Shown: positions 8,701-17,494, counted from the stretch's first letter. The stretch is DNA of 26,529 nt from Phytomonas francai (GCA_001766655.1 MJCC01000015.1:165046-191574); one strand, 5' to 3'. A program made the numbers and translations. Notes: generated by a model not told the origin, from the letters alone.

Positions 8701-8817
8701 CGTAGCGATCCGCTTGTGGCCTATCAGGAACGCCTTATTGGGGGACTGGAGCAGAGCCATTGGGATCGCTTTGTCCGCGCAGAGTACGATCGTATGGCAC
8801 AAGAAACTGACACGTAG
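5761..8817 (+). CDS. PP2A regulatory subunit B''-type EF-hand protein
   Basis: The C-terminal 300 residues match the PPP2R3/B'' family, which recruits the PP2A core to substrates and is controlled by calcium. Numbered from the Met at 5761 (1018 residues): the family motif IPQFYFPxGRP at about 472-482; a first EF loop at 825-836 (DEDCDMLISQKD, Asp rather than Glu in the last position); the B'' signature YEDFVWFCLSEEDKSTPQ before it joins YWFR; and a second, canonical EF loop at 899-910 (DLDGDGILSIYE). The first 450 residues are Ser/Pro-rich and without recognised domains. The frame is also open back to an ATG at 5641. Those 40 extra residues come from AT-rich DNA and include a hydrophobic stretch encoded by a pyrimidine tract, so I prefer 5761. 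The UGA of a two-codon upstream ORF (5753-5761) overlaps the A of that ATG. Confidence 0.9.
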   Translation: MRQSSNFENFHGSSAENEEKEQEFGSFFPFAPPRIRRQGSSVRHTETRLFCNRKDQGVVDETKSTTSMGGNVYSPFVSNFSLLKKKRLIQQNGSNVDDIRNPNNSDHAKDSGFHFVANNGDTPDHSDKAKAFTRTSLVEGNRSTLHPSDEINYFDTADSGGLGIRNKSAFFQRERGRSCFMSSFSVLGVGAGLSSLQRGRFQKSMEASSLSHNQVKLKLLELLKYWMGFPSVRFQIHSIVQDTLDQAGINSSPVREVWCEASRPGYYKCKGNSNMRESHTNDGNFATNSSTYIVSHEPVPNTHVPISNHLGAQEVSDANIAISPAHSFHPLSTPSPPTSVRTSKASPRAITSDVENASQQETECLLSPSPQILETTFMGAHTASTLPYSAPSIHRFPLDAGEPKRNELPAPQNPVADVPRTPDKEAVKAKTGRGTRCNSWASFSKGVDDDVATTRGVKGSNEGPSGASYEDIPQFYFPLGRPTTQESVISRPLSTKIQNPHLKMLESVPFAGAMYDTTDIIYDSLVSYPNKDKASMQHDSTMPSMSTLRCMEDKCVSEYLHKEFHRLLHSRKSSTKTHSLEGQLNGLRRIQHTKREANYKHCLIECIERICVNCFGIPRYFAYIVLYLILNEVAINSSDTTNPRTSGRFRLSSMHGSVLSSYVKQITVQHLLEFYNECLKGKDSIRRTFDLLILSSSLKSDGAAVDNQKSRHQGLFSQRTTALRSFLLPGDFEEYINVILHHHPGLSFLKKTPEFCPRYINTVIYRILYDVDRYDRGRISFAAFSSSRLMDAFRQVDATPDINSVLLFFSYEHFYVLYCRFWELDEDCDMLISQKDFSRYYPDGTFNPLIIQRIFSGVGRRIRCEVEGYIGYEDFVWFCLSEEDKSTPQAIQYWFRILDLDGDGILSIYEMRTFYNMVEEGVSFVGENVVPFENIVRQVFDMIRCSGYRGLTLADLLHDPQAAHVLLNMLTDFVKLLQYERSDPLVAYQERLIGGLEQSHWDRFVRAEYDRMAQETDT

Positions 8818-9375
8818 GATGTAAATGGGAAGAGAGAAAAAAATGTTGAAAATAAATAACCCTGAATCCGAGGGAAAATCGAACGCCATTTTTTCTTTTC
8901 TACCACTGTCTTTTTTTAAAAGAAAATATTTATTCTACTCATTTGGCTTCAACACTCTACTTTGCTCTTCGTATCTATTTTATCATGTGTTTTTTAAAAA
9001 TAGTATTTCTTTTTATCACTTGTAGACTTGCTGGTGCGTTGAAAAACGGAATTGCAGTCTCTCACAAGTTTTGCCCTTCCTCTCAAAATTTTGTTGAATA
9101 ATTTTTAACCAATTTTTCATAGTCTTTTGCGATTAAAAGCAGTTGTATAGGGTGTAAAACTAAATGTTAACCGGTACCCGCTAAACCATTTTCTCTTGAA
9201 AAGTTCTTGATAGAAAATAAATGTTTTCTTCTCAAGACAGTAAAGGTGTTTCATAGCTTATTTAATATCCATTTACATTATAATTTCTTTTCCTTTCATC
9301 ACTTTTTCGGTATTTTTTTTCGCATTTTTGTTGGTGCCATAGAATTTTCACTATTCATAAATAGCACCGAATCGT
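8818..9375. other. Intergenic stretch, AT-rich
   Basis: T-rich DNA between the PP2A B'' subunit and the hydrolase-like gene, with no supportable ORF. It ends with the pyrimidine tracts and acceptor AG of the next gene. Confidence 0.6.
9284..9342 (+). promoter_or_regulatory. Predicted trans-splice acceptor for the hydrolase-like gene
   Basis: Pyrimidine tracts at about 9284-9298 and 9312-9329 precede the first AG at 9341-9342, 33 bases before the ATG. Confidence 0.55.
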
Positions 9376-10749
9376 ATGCGGCGCGCGGTGTGGCTTCGTT
9401 CGCTTACTGCAGCCTCCTCTACGGGGGCTTCCGAGCGGGAGGGGCGCGGCGGGCCTGAGGCGCTCGTCAATCCGCTCCCCCCACCTTTCGAAACACGCCC
9501 CTTCCGGTCGCTTCCGCTCCACGACTGGCAGATCCACGGCACGCGTGGGGGGCGGGCGCTGCTGCCGCCTGGACTTCTCTCGCACGGCGAGGCCCTCGGC
9601 CCTCGTCCGTTACTCATCTTGGACCACAGCCTTCCACCTCCCGGCACGATTAGGCCGAACCCTACTCTCAACGCGGGTGATCTTGGGATTACTACTAGTA
9701 CTAGTATCAGTAGTAACAGTGGTAGTATCAGTAGTAACAGTGGTAGTATCAGTAGTAACAGTGGTAGTATCAGTAGTAACAGTGGTAGTATCAGTGGTAG
9801 TAATAGTGGTAGTACGGGGGGTGGGGCGCCTGCGAGTTGCCCGTCACATGCACAGCTTGATAGCCCGGAGGGGGCTGCGGCAAAGTACGCGTCGATGGTC
9901 TCGCGGCTGGGGTGGGCCTACGGGGTTGTGTACATCCCGCTCGTCGTGGATCTGGACGACGGGGACGCCATCGGGCGGAGTTGTCAGCAGGTGGTTGCCG
10001 TGATGGACGCCTTGGATATCCGCTGGACGAGCTTTTTAACCTATTCCTACGGGACGCTCGTGGCGGGGCGCTTGGCCGCCTCGCAGGCGTACCCGCATCG
10101 CATCGGCAGCTTCCTCTCGCTCGATACGCCGCTGGTTACGGACCGGATGGTTCGGAATGCCAAGCACCGTGCGGAGATCCTTAAGGCCGAGAAGGATGTG
10201 AACGTACCCGCGGAGATGTTTTCCTTCGTCCGCGAGGAGCTGTTGGGGTCTCTGGAGGAGGTCCTTCCGTGCGCAGCCCCGGAGGCCGACGGAGAGCTGT
10301 ACGAAAAGTACCTATTCAACCCCGAACAGATCTACGAGAAGGGTGGGCTTATACGTAAGGAAGAGAGATATGTTCCTCTTCGACACCTTTCGGAGATTTA
10401 TCACCCTTGGCAGCTTGTAGTTCCTGCAGCTCAGCCCTTGTCGGATGTACCCGTTCACAAGGATTTTTTCAGACTCCGACGCCCTGCTGTTATCAAGTCG
10501 GCTGGATCCCACAAGGATTTGTTTTCGGATTCCGCTGCAGCCGAAATCGCGGAGGTACTCGGTAGTTGGATGAATCGTTTTGAACCGGACGTAATGATTA
10601 AACGTCGGTATGAGCAGGCCGCGAAGGAGATGTCCGCGCTCACTCTCGACTCGACTGCGTCCGCACCGAAGGGTGGCAGCATAGCGACTACCAGTGGTGG
10701 AGGGAAGCGAAAGAAGGAAAAGAAGGAAAAGAAGCAAAAGCCTGGATGA
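9376..10749 (+). CDS. Alpha/beta-hydrolase-fold protein with an in-frame minisatellite
   Basis: 457 residues, ATG start. The order of elements fits an alpha/beta hydrolase: strand PLLILDHSL (about 78-86); a loop blown up by four SISSNSG repeats (110-137); strand YGVVYIPLVVD; a nucleophile elbow LTYSYGTLVAG with Ser224; strand and turn RIGSFLSLDTPL; and a late SAGSHKDLF with His379 in the place of the catalytic His. The elbow reads T-Y-S-Y-G rather than G-x-S-x-G, and no clear acidic residue of the triad stands out, so activity is uncertain; a degenerate, maspardin-like member is possible. The N-terminus (MRRAVWLRSLTAASS) is basic and could target the mitochondrion. The last residues are lysine-rich (KRKKEKKEKKQKPG). 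GC content drops sharply within the gene near 10330. Substrate unknown. Confidence 0.8.
   Translation: MRRAVWLRSLTAASSTGASEREGRGGPEALVNPLPPPFETRPFRSLPLHDWQIHGTRGGRALLPPGLLSHGEALGPRPLLILDHSLPPPGTIRPNPTLNAGDLGITTSTSISSNSGSISSNSGSISSNSGSISSNSGSISGSNSGSTGGGAPASCPSHAQLDSPEGAAAKYASMVSRLGWAYGVVYIPLVVDLDDGDAIGRSCQQVVAVMDALDIRWTSFLTYSYGTLVAGRLAASQAYPHRIGSFLSLDTPLVTDRMVRNAKHRAEILKAEKDVNVPAEMFSFVREELLGSLEEVLPCAAPEADGELYEKYLFNPEQIYEKGGLIRKEERYVPLRHLSEIYHPWQLVVPAAQPLSDVPVHKDFFRLRRPAVIKSAGSHKDLFSDSAAAEIAEVLGSWMNRFEPDVMIKRRYEQAAKEMSALTLDSTASAPKGGSIATTSGGGKRKKEKKEKKQKPG
9703..9786 (+). repeat. 21-bp minisatellite, four exact units, coding for SISSNSG
   Basis: Units at 9703-9723, 9724-9744, 9745-9765 and 9766-9786 are identical. 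A degenerate continuation runs to about 9816 (SISGSNSGSTG). The unit length is a multiple of three, so copy-number change keeps the frame. Confidence 0.95.
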
Positions 10750-11714
10750 CCTTTTCTCTCTATCAGCAAGAAAAATTAAACATCTCGAACGAAAATTCTG
10801 ATGCTGGAGACCTACACAAAGAAATAAAAAAGAAACCAATTCTCAACAAAACCTCTCTTCCGGAAAGGTTTACAGAAGAGCGTGCAAGAGGGTAGGATGG
10901 GACAAACTAACGAGGATTAGAATACTCGCACATCAACTCCATATTCTTTAGAAAATGATAATCCTTCAAACAGACCCTTGCAAATCGTTGAGTTTTACTC
11001 AACATGTCTCTTTTCAATGCACCAGCTGTTTTTTTCCGGAAGGCCTATACCACTTTTTTCTGTTGGTATGATATTTCTTGAATCGGAATTTATGCGTGAG
11101 GGAGATTAATGAGCTACCGATTATACTTGACCAGTTTTTTGTCTCTTTCTTCCCTACTCCATTATTTTTGTTTACTAGGTTCTTATGTAGAACAGGAATC
11201 GTGATTGGATCGGATTTCGTTTTTTCCTCATGTTCTTCTCTATCGTATGCATCCTCTACGTGGGATGTTTTCTCTAGTGCGAGCATTGAGGGCATTTTGA
11301 ATTTATTGAGAGCAAAGGTGCGGTTTCTCTGGTTCAGGAATATTTACCGTATTTTCACTTTCCACATGCGATAGTTTGTATAGAATATTGATACACATGA
11401 CCATCTAAATATTGTACAGAAATTTAAATGCAAATGTGTTTCTTCATGTTTCAACTAAGTACGAGCCATATTTGTGTATTGCTGTATAACACCTAACATT
11501 CTATATTTTCAGTATACAACCAAAATAGTATACTCGATCGCAATTAACCTTTTTCAGAACTATCTCCTTTGGCAAGGGATAGGTGGTGGTATGGGTTTTA
11601 ATTGCTTCACTATTATTGAATGTTATGGTTTACGCTAGTTGATAATTTTCCGCTCATTACACTTCCACTTTCTAGAATATCTTTCTCGAATCTATTAAGT
11701 GTAAATCGAATTCT
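10750..11714. other. Intergenic stretch before the acyl-CoA-binding protein gene
   Basis: AT-rich DNA. A plus-strand frame at 11078-11374 has no ATG near its start, and a 93-codon minus-strand frame at 11014-11295 is lysine-rich only because it reads T-rich DNA backwards. I support neither as a gene. Confidence 0.55.
11647..11675 (+). promoter_or_regulatory. Predicted trans-splice acceptor for the ACBP gene
   Basis: A pyrimidine-rich run ending in CTTTCTAG, with AG at 11674-11675, lies 39 bases before the ATG. A second AG at 11698-11699 is possible. Confidence 0.55.
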
Positions 11715-12002
11715 ATGTCCGCTGTCAACTTTGAAGCCGCCTCGGACTATGTCCGTTCTTTGCCGAAGGATGGGCCCATTCAGTTAGACAACGACACAAA
11801 ACTCAAGTTCTACGCGCTATACAAGCAAGCTACCGAGGGGGATGCGAATGGCTCGCAGCCATGGTCGATACAGATGGAGGCTCGCGCTAAGTGGGATGCC
11901 TGGAACGCGATTAAAGGCATGAGCATAGATGAGGCTAAGGCGGCGTACGTTTCCCTCCTCATTGAGGTCACGAAGGCAAAGGGCCACCCGTGGACCCCGT
12001 AA
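11715..12002 (+). CDS. ACBP: Acyl-CoA-binding protein (ACBP)
   Basis: A 95-residue protein made of a single ACBP domain, the normal size for the family. It binds medium- and long-chain acyl-CoA esters in the cytosol and carries them to lipid-modifying enzymes; the Trypanosoma brucei homologue is known to bind myristoyl-CoA. The signature blocks LKFYALYKQAT (30-40) and AKWDAWNAIKGMS (58-70) are clear. The residues that match the ligand contacts of bovine ACBP are all present: Tyr33, Lys37, Lys59 and Tyr78. The usual GKAKWDAW reads ARAKWDAW here. No signal peptide. ATG start and TAA stop; GC content and codon use clearly differ from the AT-rich flanks. Confidence 0.96.
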   Translation: MSAVNFEAASDYVRSLPKDGPIQLDNDTKLKFYALYKQATEGDANGSQPWSIQMEARAKWDAWNAIKGMSIDEAKAAYVSLLIEVTKAKGHPWTP

Positions 12003-12079
12003 AAGCACGCAGAAACCGAGCGCATATGTTTTTGGATTGTTCAATTAAGCAATTACTTGAATCAATGTAAGCTTATGCA

Positions 12080-12094
12080 TTTTTTTTTTTTTTT
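12080..12094. repeat. T15 homopolymer
   Basis: Fifteen uninterrupted T about 80 bases after the ACBP stop codon. Confidence 0.85.
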
Positions 12095-13071
12095 ATAAAT
12101 AAAAAAGATGGAAATATCGTTCCTATAGTGATTTTTTAGAATAAGTATATAATTTATATGTATGCGTTTCAAGTTTAACAATATATTTGAGAATAAAATT
12201 TTGATGTGGGTCTCTGATTTTTACTTATGGTGGAAAACGCCTTTGTATACGCTAAGAGCGAGGTATCCAATGCTGCCTTTTCATCATGAATCTCAAATAT
12301 TATAACCTTTAAGTTTTATCATATATAAACGGTATTCTTCTTCCAATGTCTAAGTTTTTTCTTCTGAAATCCAAGTTTATAGAGATGCTAACTTCATAAC
12401 TGAAATCTTAAGGGCATCAAACTCGCCTTGAGAACTTTGTCAGCGAACTTCCCGAAAATAAGGAGGTATATTGAGACTCATTATGGAACCTCTCGTGGAT
12501 TGGATGCTTCAAAAAATAGTGCCTAACATCACTATTTCCCCCGTTTTGTAGCCCTTACGATAGCAGGCGAACCAATGGGCCAGGAAGACTAGTCGCATGT
12601 TTGGGTTGAGGAAGCATTTATTCTGCGTTTGTCGATGGTTGCAAACTTCATCAGCGGGTTAATAGCCATCCGAAGAAGCCGAGGTTCAGCGATTTCACCA
12701 AAAACACACCGGCGATGCTTTATTCCGCAGTGGGAATGATCACCAGCTGTTTCTTGTAGTGGGATATTATATATAAGAGCTCTTGCCGTTTTGTCAGGAG
12801 GTAAATCTTAGAGACACTTTTCTCAAAGTGGATGCGTCTTCGGCTACGAGTAATACGATACCTAAGGTGCTGCGAAAAGTTCACAAAAGCAAGGGGATCA
12901 TAAGGAAATAGTCGGAGTGAGTTTTCAAGGGGATGCATATTATATCTTCAGTATTTATATGAATTTATTGGAAAGGAGGATGCACTAGTTCAAACAGTTT
13001 TTTATGCATAGTGGCACACTTTTTTTTTCGTTCTTTTTAACAAGTCAAATGTGGGATACTATTTTATAGTG

Positions 13072-13120
13072 CACACACACACACACACACACATATCTAT
13101 ATCTATATATCTATATAAAG
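13072..13120. repeat. (CA)11 microsatellite followed by a TATC/TATA-type run
   Basis: CA repeats at 13072-13093 continue into an irregular TATCTATA run up to about 13120. Confidence 0.9.
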
Positions 13121-13535
13121 ATACTTTGAGACTGTTCCAATTTGAAAATACTAAATAATAAAATTGCATGGCTATTCTTTGAAGCAACATGATTGTTGTA
13201 GTTTCTCTGCTTTAGTTGATTTTAATTATGCGTTGATTTCGTAAATTATGAGTCGGGTATTCGCCGTATACACAAAAGCATGCAGATTGATTTGGTTATA
13301 GAGCTGCATTCATTCTCAACCATGATCTTAACGAGGGAGTAAAAACTCACACCATTACTCATTTAATACTATTCTTCCCCCTTCCTAATAAACACAGTGC
13401 AGTTTCTCTAACCGGAATATTTCCCCCAGAGTGTGGCTTGCACCCGCAGCTTAGTTCTAAAGAATTATCCCTTCCTCCGATAGATAGTGGGGACAATCAA
13501 CTCATAACCGAAACAGTAAAAATTTTAGAGTGAAA

Positions 13536-13566
13536 TTTTTTCATCTGAATTTCCCAAATTTGTTAG
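13536..13566 (+). promoter_or_regulatory. Predicted trans-splice acceptor for the kinesin-like gene
   Basis: A pyrimidine-rich stretch (13536-13555) is followed by AG at 13565-13566, 22 bases before the ATG. Confidence 0.45.
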
Positions 13567-13588
13567 TCTATTCGTAAAGGGAGTTATT

Positions 13589-16500
13589 ATGCGCAACACG
13601 CATGAAGATTTAGCACTTTCCAAACCAAATCCAAAACCTCTTTTGCAGAGCCCCCCTCCACTGCTAGGATTGCCTAATTTAGATAGCGGCCATTGCGACG
13701 TGAACCTTCCTCAGCGCGGTTTTGTGGTTCTTTGTCTTTCCGCTAGTCGATTAACAAACGCCGTGAACCATTCACGATGCAGCAGACTACAGCTTCTCTC
13801 AAATTCTGCAGCTCCCGCAGGTCCCACGGCATTGGGACGGCCTCAAGCTGCGGCATCCTCGTCTAAGTTGCCTATTGTAGGCATCACAATGTCTGGCGCT
13901 AGTGCTTCTTTATCCCCTTCCTTGTCAAGCTCAGAGCATCCCTTAACTGTCTATACCCCTCACATTATACTCGAGGAGCGCGGGAAAGCGTGTGTAGCGA
14001 CGACAAAGAAACATACTAGTCACTCCCCTCGGAAGCGATCTCCTTTTACTGCAGCAGCAAAGCGCACAGATTTTGTGACTGCTAATGGTTCCCTTTCCAC
14101 AACGCAATCGCTGGCGATCCAGATCTGTAAGGGACTCCGCGGTGAGGTATCTCAGCCTTTGGATGCTTCCGCTTCCGCTAACTCAATGGCGGAGGGAAGG
14201 GGAGCGGAGATTATTACGATAAATATGGGTGCTTCAAATACGGGCAAGACTCATTTCTTGTTGGGATCTGCTTTTCCTTTCTTTGAGCATGAGGATGGTA
14301 GCGGGGCTTATCACCAACTAACCTCCAATGAAAGCCTCTTAGCATCAGTGATGAGGATGCTCTTTTCGGCAGGTTCTCAACCACTAGAGGATTCATCGGT
14401 AGGACAAAAGTGCCATGTAGAGGTTGCCGTGAGTGTCATTGAATTGAATGATGCCGCGCCATTTTCTCCTGTTTCCGCCGAGTATCATCCAACTGAGGCG
14501 GTTGACTTATTATCTGGGAAAAGAGATGTGTATGCGCCGGGATCCGATCCGGTCTTCGAGGTAGGTTCCTTTATTAGGTCGAATAAGAAGTCGAATTTAG
14601 AGGATGCTAAGGGGATTGGGAGCTCACCGACTGGGTGCTTTATGGAGAACTGGACGGATATACCCGCCGCGCGGTATGTCAGCTGCTCTTCCGCCGCAGA
14701 GGTGCAGCGCGTCATTGGCGTGGCACTCTCACGCAGCCTCAGCTGGCACCCTGTTCGTGTGGATGGAAAAATACCTCAAACGCGCATGGAAAATAGAGAG
14801 GTGCGGGAAGGTGGAGGGAAGGGCGACGTGGATGGGGACAACGGGGCATGGTTCCTGCGGCCTAAGGATCGCAAAGAGCATGGCCACCTTCTGCTCACCT
14901 TTTTAGTGCGGCAGAGGACAGACGTGTGGGAGGATAAGGTGCGTGTGGGTACTTTGCAACCCAATCCCACCAAAGGACGTTTAGCCGTTGGTGTGTGGCG
15001 ACTATGGGACTTGTCGGGTCCGGTTCCCGATAATGGGGTGATCGAAACTTCATCTTCATTCCCTTCTTCATGTTCTGATACTTTTATCCGGACGTTTGCA
15101 GGTTACACACATCATACCCTCAGTAGGTGGGCACTGGGTCTTGGACGTGTGTTCTCAGGTTTACAGCAAGATGCAAAGAACAAGGTAGATGTGCACAATC
15201 CATCCGTTTGTATGATTCAAGCGTGTATGGAAGGGTCGTGCTCAATGTGTATTTTTATCGCATCTTTGCGACAAGATGCTTGCTTTGACAAACTTAATGA
15301 GGATGTTCTCAGATCTGCTGCTGCGTGGCAGGCGTGGGCTATGCCTTCACATGAGGTCCTAGATATTTCTAGGGAAACAGCTTCCCAGTGTGCTTCTCGA
15401 CGCGAGGAAAACCTCCATGCAGCTCGACGCGTACTTAAGAAGTTTGCCGTGAGCGCCCACACATATTTATACCAAATCGCAATGTTGCCTCTTTCCACGA
15501 AAAGAGATCTGAAAGGGCATCATCTCACTTCCGATTCTGTGTTCACATGTGATCTTTCAGCGGGAACGTCGAGAGGGGAGAAGGATCCTGAAGAGGGAGG
15601 ATTCATGCCTACCGATATGGTTTGTAAATTCCAGCGTGAGAAAAAAGAATCTCCGAGGGCTGCACCTACTCTTTGCATCAAGGTTGCCTGTCCGAATACC
15701 GCTACTACCCCTAACACCAGTGTAGAGAGTGCTAGTAGGTATCTTAAATCATTGAGTACTGCAGTGGAGGAGGCGCGATATCTCCCGAAGAAACAACAGC
15801 CCGATACTGTGCAGCCCTTTTCACCATTTTCACCTACTTCACTATCCCACACAGAACTCCTTTCCGCTACTGAAAAAGACCAATCTAAGCAACAGTTAGA
15901 TTATCATGGCGGGACAGCAAAAGGTATGGACAACAAACTCGACATGGTCGCTGTTGTTGCACATCCCCTTGCTCCTACTCTTTCCTTAGATCAAGCGGGA
16001 GGAGTACCGGGGGATGGTGCGCCTTCGGATTCCTTGTTGCCGACTTCTCCTCAGCTCACAGGTGAACTGCAGCACTGGCTAATTGAGCTGCGGCGCCGCA
16101 TCGGGGGTTCGAGATCGGTAGCGGCGACCTCTCCGGAGGGGCCCGCGGGGACGTTGGGGCGTCCTCGGCCGAGCCTTGCGGCGCTAGCGAGCCCCCGCGA
16201 CGATGCTCTGCCGACAGGGCCGCGCACCGACGCCGCTGCCGGGGCGGGGCGGTTCTCTCCTTTTGTGATAGCGTCGGCTGGGGGATGCCGTGGGGGGGAG
16301 GCTGCGTTGTGGAAACCCCCCGGCCCCGGGGCCGCGTGCCAGCCCCAGTCCCATCCCCAGTCGCAGCCGCTGTTGAGCCCCTGGAGGGAGGCCTGGGACG
16401 GGGCGTGGGGGGCTGCAAGGGCCCTCGACGCGTCCCACGCCGATCGCCTGCGGGAGGCCCAGAGGGAGGTCGATCGGCTGTGGCGGGTGGTGGTGGCGGA

Positions 16501-17242
16501 GCGGCAGCGGAACCAGAACCTGCTCGGGCGCGTGTCCCAACTTGAGCGGCAGCTCCGCACTGCGACCCGAAAGCTTTCCTATCACGAAGGGCAGGAGCGC
16601 GGTGGGATAGGGGGGGAGGAGCCGAGCGCACCCCCTGCGGCGCTTCGCAGCGCAGAAAATTCCTCCCTGGGGCGATATGGAGAGAACGGTGAGGAGAGCG
16701 GACATGGGGGCGCAGTGCAACCCACACTGCCATTGCATCCCACTTCAAGGAGAGCTGATGTCTGTGGCAGCGTCGCTGACGGTACGGCAACTCCACGTGC
16801 CGCGTGTAGCTTCATTGGGAAGAGCCCGTCAGAAGGGTGTTTCAAACATCCCGAACACACAGCTTTCGCTGCTACCAAACTGGCGAGTGCTGAGATGGCA
16901 CAGGGCTTGTCGAACCTATTGTCTAGGGCTTTTCGATCTGGTGGAGGTCGGGATCATGAGCGAGACCAGGCTAAACCTCTGCGATCCAACGAGACGGGAG
17001 CCTTATTTGAGGTCCAGGTCGTGCCGTGGCCTGACTACCCCTCACATGACAACTCCGTGCTAAGGGAGGATACAAATCTTTCAGCGTTTGCGCAACCTCA
17101 AACCACGAATCTTGTTCATGGGTTACCGGCATCCGTTGCTCAGACTTGGGATGAGTCGCTCCAGATGTTCTTGAAAAAACCCAATGAGACACTGCGACCT
17201 TTATCACCACCACATAGACAGGCTACTGTACTTCATAATTAG
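13589..17242 (+). CDS. Divergent kinesin-like protein with degenerate motor motifs
   Basis: 1217 residues. The P-loop is INMGASNTGKTHFLLG, with GASNTGKT at 214-221, matching the kinesin GQTGSGKTxxMxG pattern. WRLWDLSGP (Asp474-Gly477) stands where kinesins have switch II DLAGSE. Later stretches TLSRWALGLGRVFSGL and CMEGSCSMCIFIASL, then an LRSAAAW stretch, follow the order of the last kinesin motor helices and strands. The switch I signature NxxSSRSH is not visible; KEHGHLLLTF at about 429-438 occupies that place. The P-loop to DLSG distance (about 260 residues) is longer than usual, so the motor carries insertions. Residues about 945-1005 form a predicted coiled coil, which follows a Pro/Gly/Ala-rich linker encoded by very GC-rich DNA. 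It probably belongs to the microtubule cytoskeleton; motor activity is doubtful. The family call is inference from motif order. Confidence 0.75.
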   Translation: MRNTHEDLALSKPNPKPLLQSPPPLLGLPNLDSGHCDVNLPQRGFVVLCLSASRLTNAVNHSRCSRLQLLSNSAAPAGPTALGRPQAAASSSKLPIVGITMSGASASLSPSLSSSEHPLTVYTPHIILEERGKACVATTKKHTSHSPRKRSPFTAAAKRTDFVTANGSLSTTQSLAIQICKGLRGEVSQPLDASASANSMAEGRGAEIITINMGASNTGKTHFLLGSAFPFFEHEDGSGAYHQLTSNESLLASVMRMLFSAGSQPLEDSSVGQKCHVEVAVSVIELNDAAPFSPVSAEYHPTEAVDLLSGKRDVYAPGSDPVFEVGSFIRSNKKSNLEDAKGIGSSPTGCFMENWTDIPAARYVSCSSAAEVQRVIGVALSRSLSWHPVRVDGKIPQTRMENREVREGGGKGDVDGDNGAWFLRPKDRKEHGHLLLTFLVRQRTDVWEDKVRVGTLQPNPTKGRLAVGVWRLWDLSGPVPDNGVIETSSSFPSSCSDTFIRTFAGYTHHTLSRWALGLGRVFSGLQQDAKNKVDVHNPSVCMIQACMEGSCSMCIFIASLRQDACFDKLNEDVLRSAAAWQAWAMPSHEVLDISRETASQCASRREENLHAARRVLKKFAVSAHTYLYQIAMLPLSTKRDLKGHHLTSDSVFTCDLSAGTSRGEKDPEEGGFMPTDMVCKFQREKKESPRAAPTLCIKVACPNTATTPNTSVESASRYLKSLSTAVEEARYLPKKQQPDTVQPFSPFSPTSLSHTELLSATEKDQSKQQLDYHGGTAKGMDNKLDMVAVVAHPLAPTLSLDQAGGVPGDGAPSDSLLPTSPQLTGELQHWLIELRRRIGGSRSVAATSPEGPAGTLGRPRPSLAALASPRDDALPTGPRTDAAAGAGRFSPFVIASAGGCRGGEAALWKPPGPGAACQPQSHPQSQPLLSPWREAWDGAWGAARALDASHADRLREAQREVDRLWRVVVAERQRNQNLLGRVSQLERQLRTATRKLSYHEGQERGGIGGEEPSAPPAALRSAENSSLGRYGENGEESGHGGAVQPTLPLHPTSRRADVCGSVADGTATPRAACSFIGKSPSEGCFKHPEHTAFAATKLASAEMAQGLSNLLSRAFRSGGGRDHERDQAKPLRSNETGALFEVQVVPWPDYPSHDNSVLREDTNLSAFAQPQTTNLVHGLPASVAQTWDESLQMFLKKPNETLRPLSPPHRQATVLHN

Positions 17243-17473
17243 TTTGAGAGAGGCTGTCAGACCTTTGTATCTTGCACTCCTAGATTTCAAGAAATCCCTT
17301 ACCATTTTTTGTGGAGATGCTGCTGATTTTATTTGTAGGTCTACATTTTCCTATGAATAGACGAGTCGAGTTGCGTTTTACACACTCTCATTCCATTATA
17401 TACTTTTTTTTATTATTAAATCATTCTTAAACTCGTTACTAAATATTTATCTAGTCTTATATATATAATTTCG

Positions 17474-17494
17474 TTTTTAATGTTTGCACTCTAG
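17474..17494 (+). promoter_or_regulatory. Predicted trans-splice acceptor for the coiled-coil protein gene
   Basis: T-rich DNA ends in GCACTCTAG, with AG at 17493-17494, 15 bases before the ATG at 17510. The codon before that ATG is TTG, so 17510 is the first true start. Confidence 0.45.

Larger units (their letters stand above)
12003..13588. other. Intergenic stretch with a possible decayed coding relic
   Basis: 1.6 kb without an intact gene. It contains a T15 run (12080-12094), a (CA)11 tract (13072-13093) and a GC-richer block at about 12405-12945. That block gives several medium-length open stretches in different plus-strand frames, broken by stops; see findings. Confidence 0.5.

Noticed and set aside
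9703..9786. Short tandem repeats considered as a CRISPR array
   Set aside because: The units are directly adjacent without spacers, code for a Ser/Asn/Gly repeat in frame, and lie in a eukaryotic-type gene.
9376..10319. Minus-strand and other-frame ORFs over the hydrolase-like gene
   Set aside because: They are shadows of GC-rich coding DNA; the supported frame has the nucleophile elbow and the correct upstream acceptor.
11014..11295. Minus-strand 93-codon frame, rich in Lys
   Set aside because: It is antisense to T-rich intergenic DNA, which reads as Lys-rich on the other strand; no acceptor context on that strand and no family.
16051..16796. Several long frames, mostly minus strand, in the GC-rich part of the kinesin-like gene
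   Set aside because: Very GC-rich DNA has few stop codons in any frame. The products are Pro/Arg/Ala-rich with no domain.
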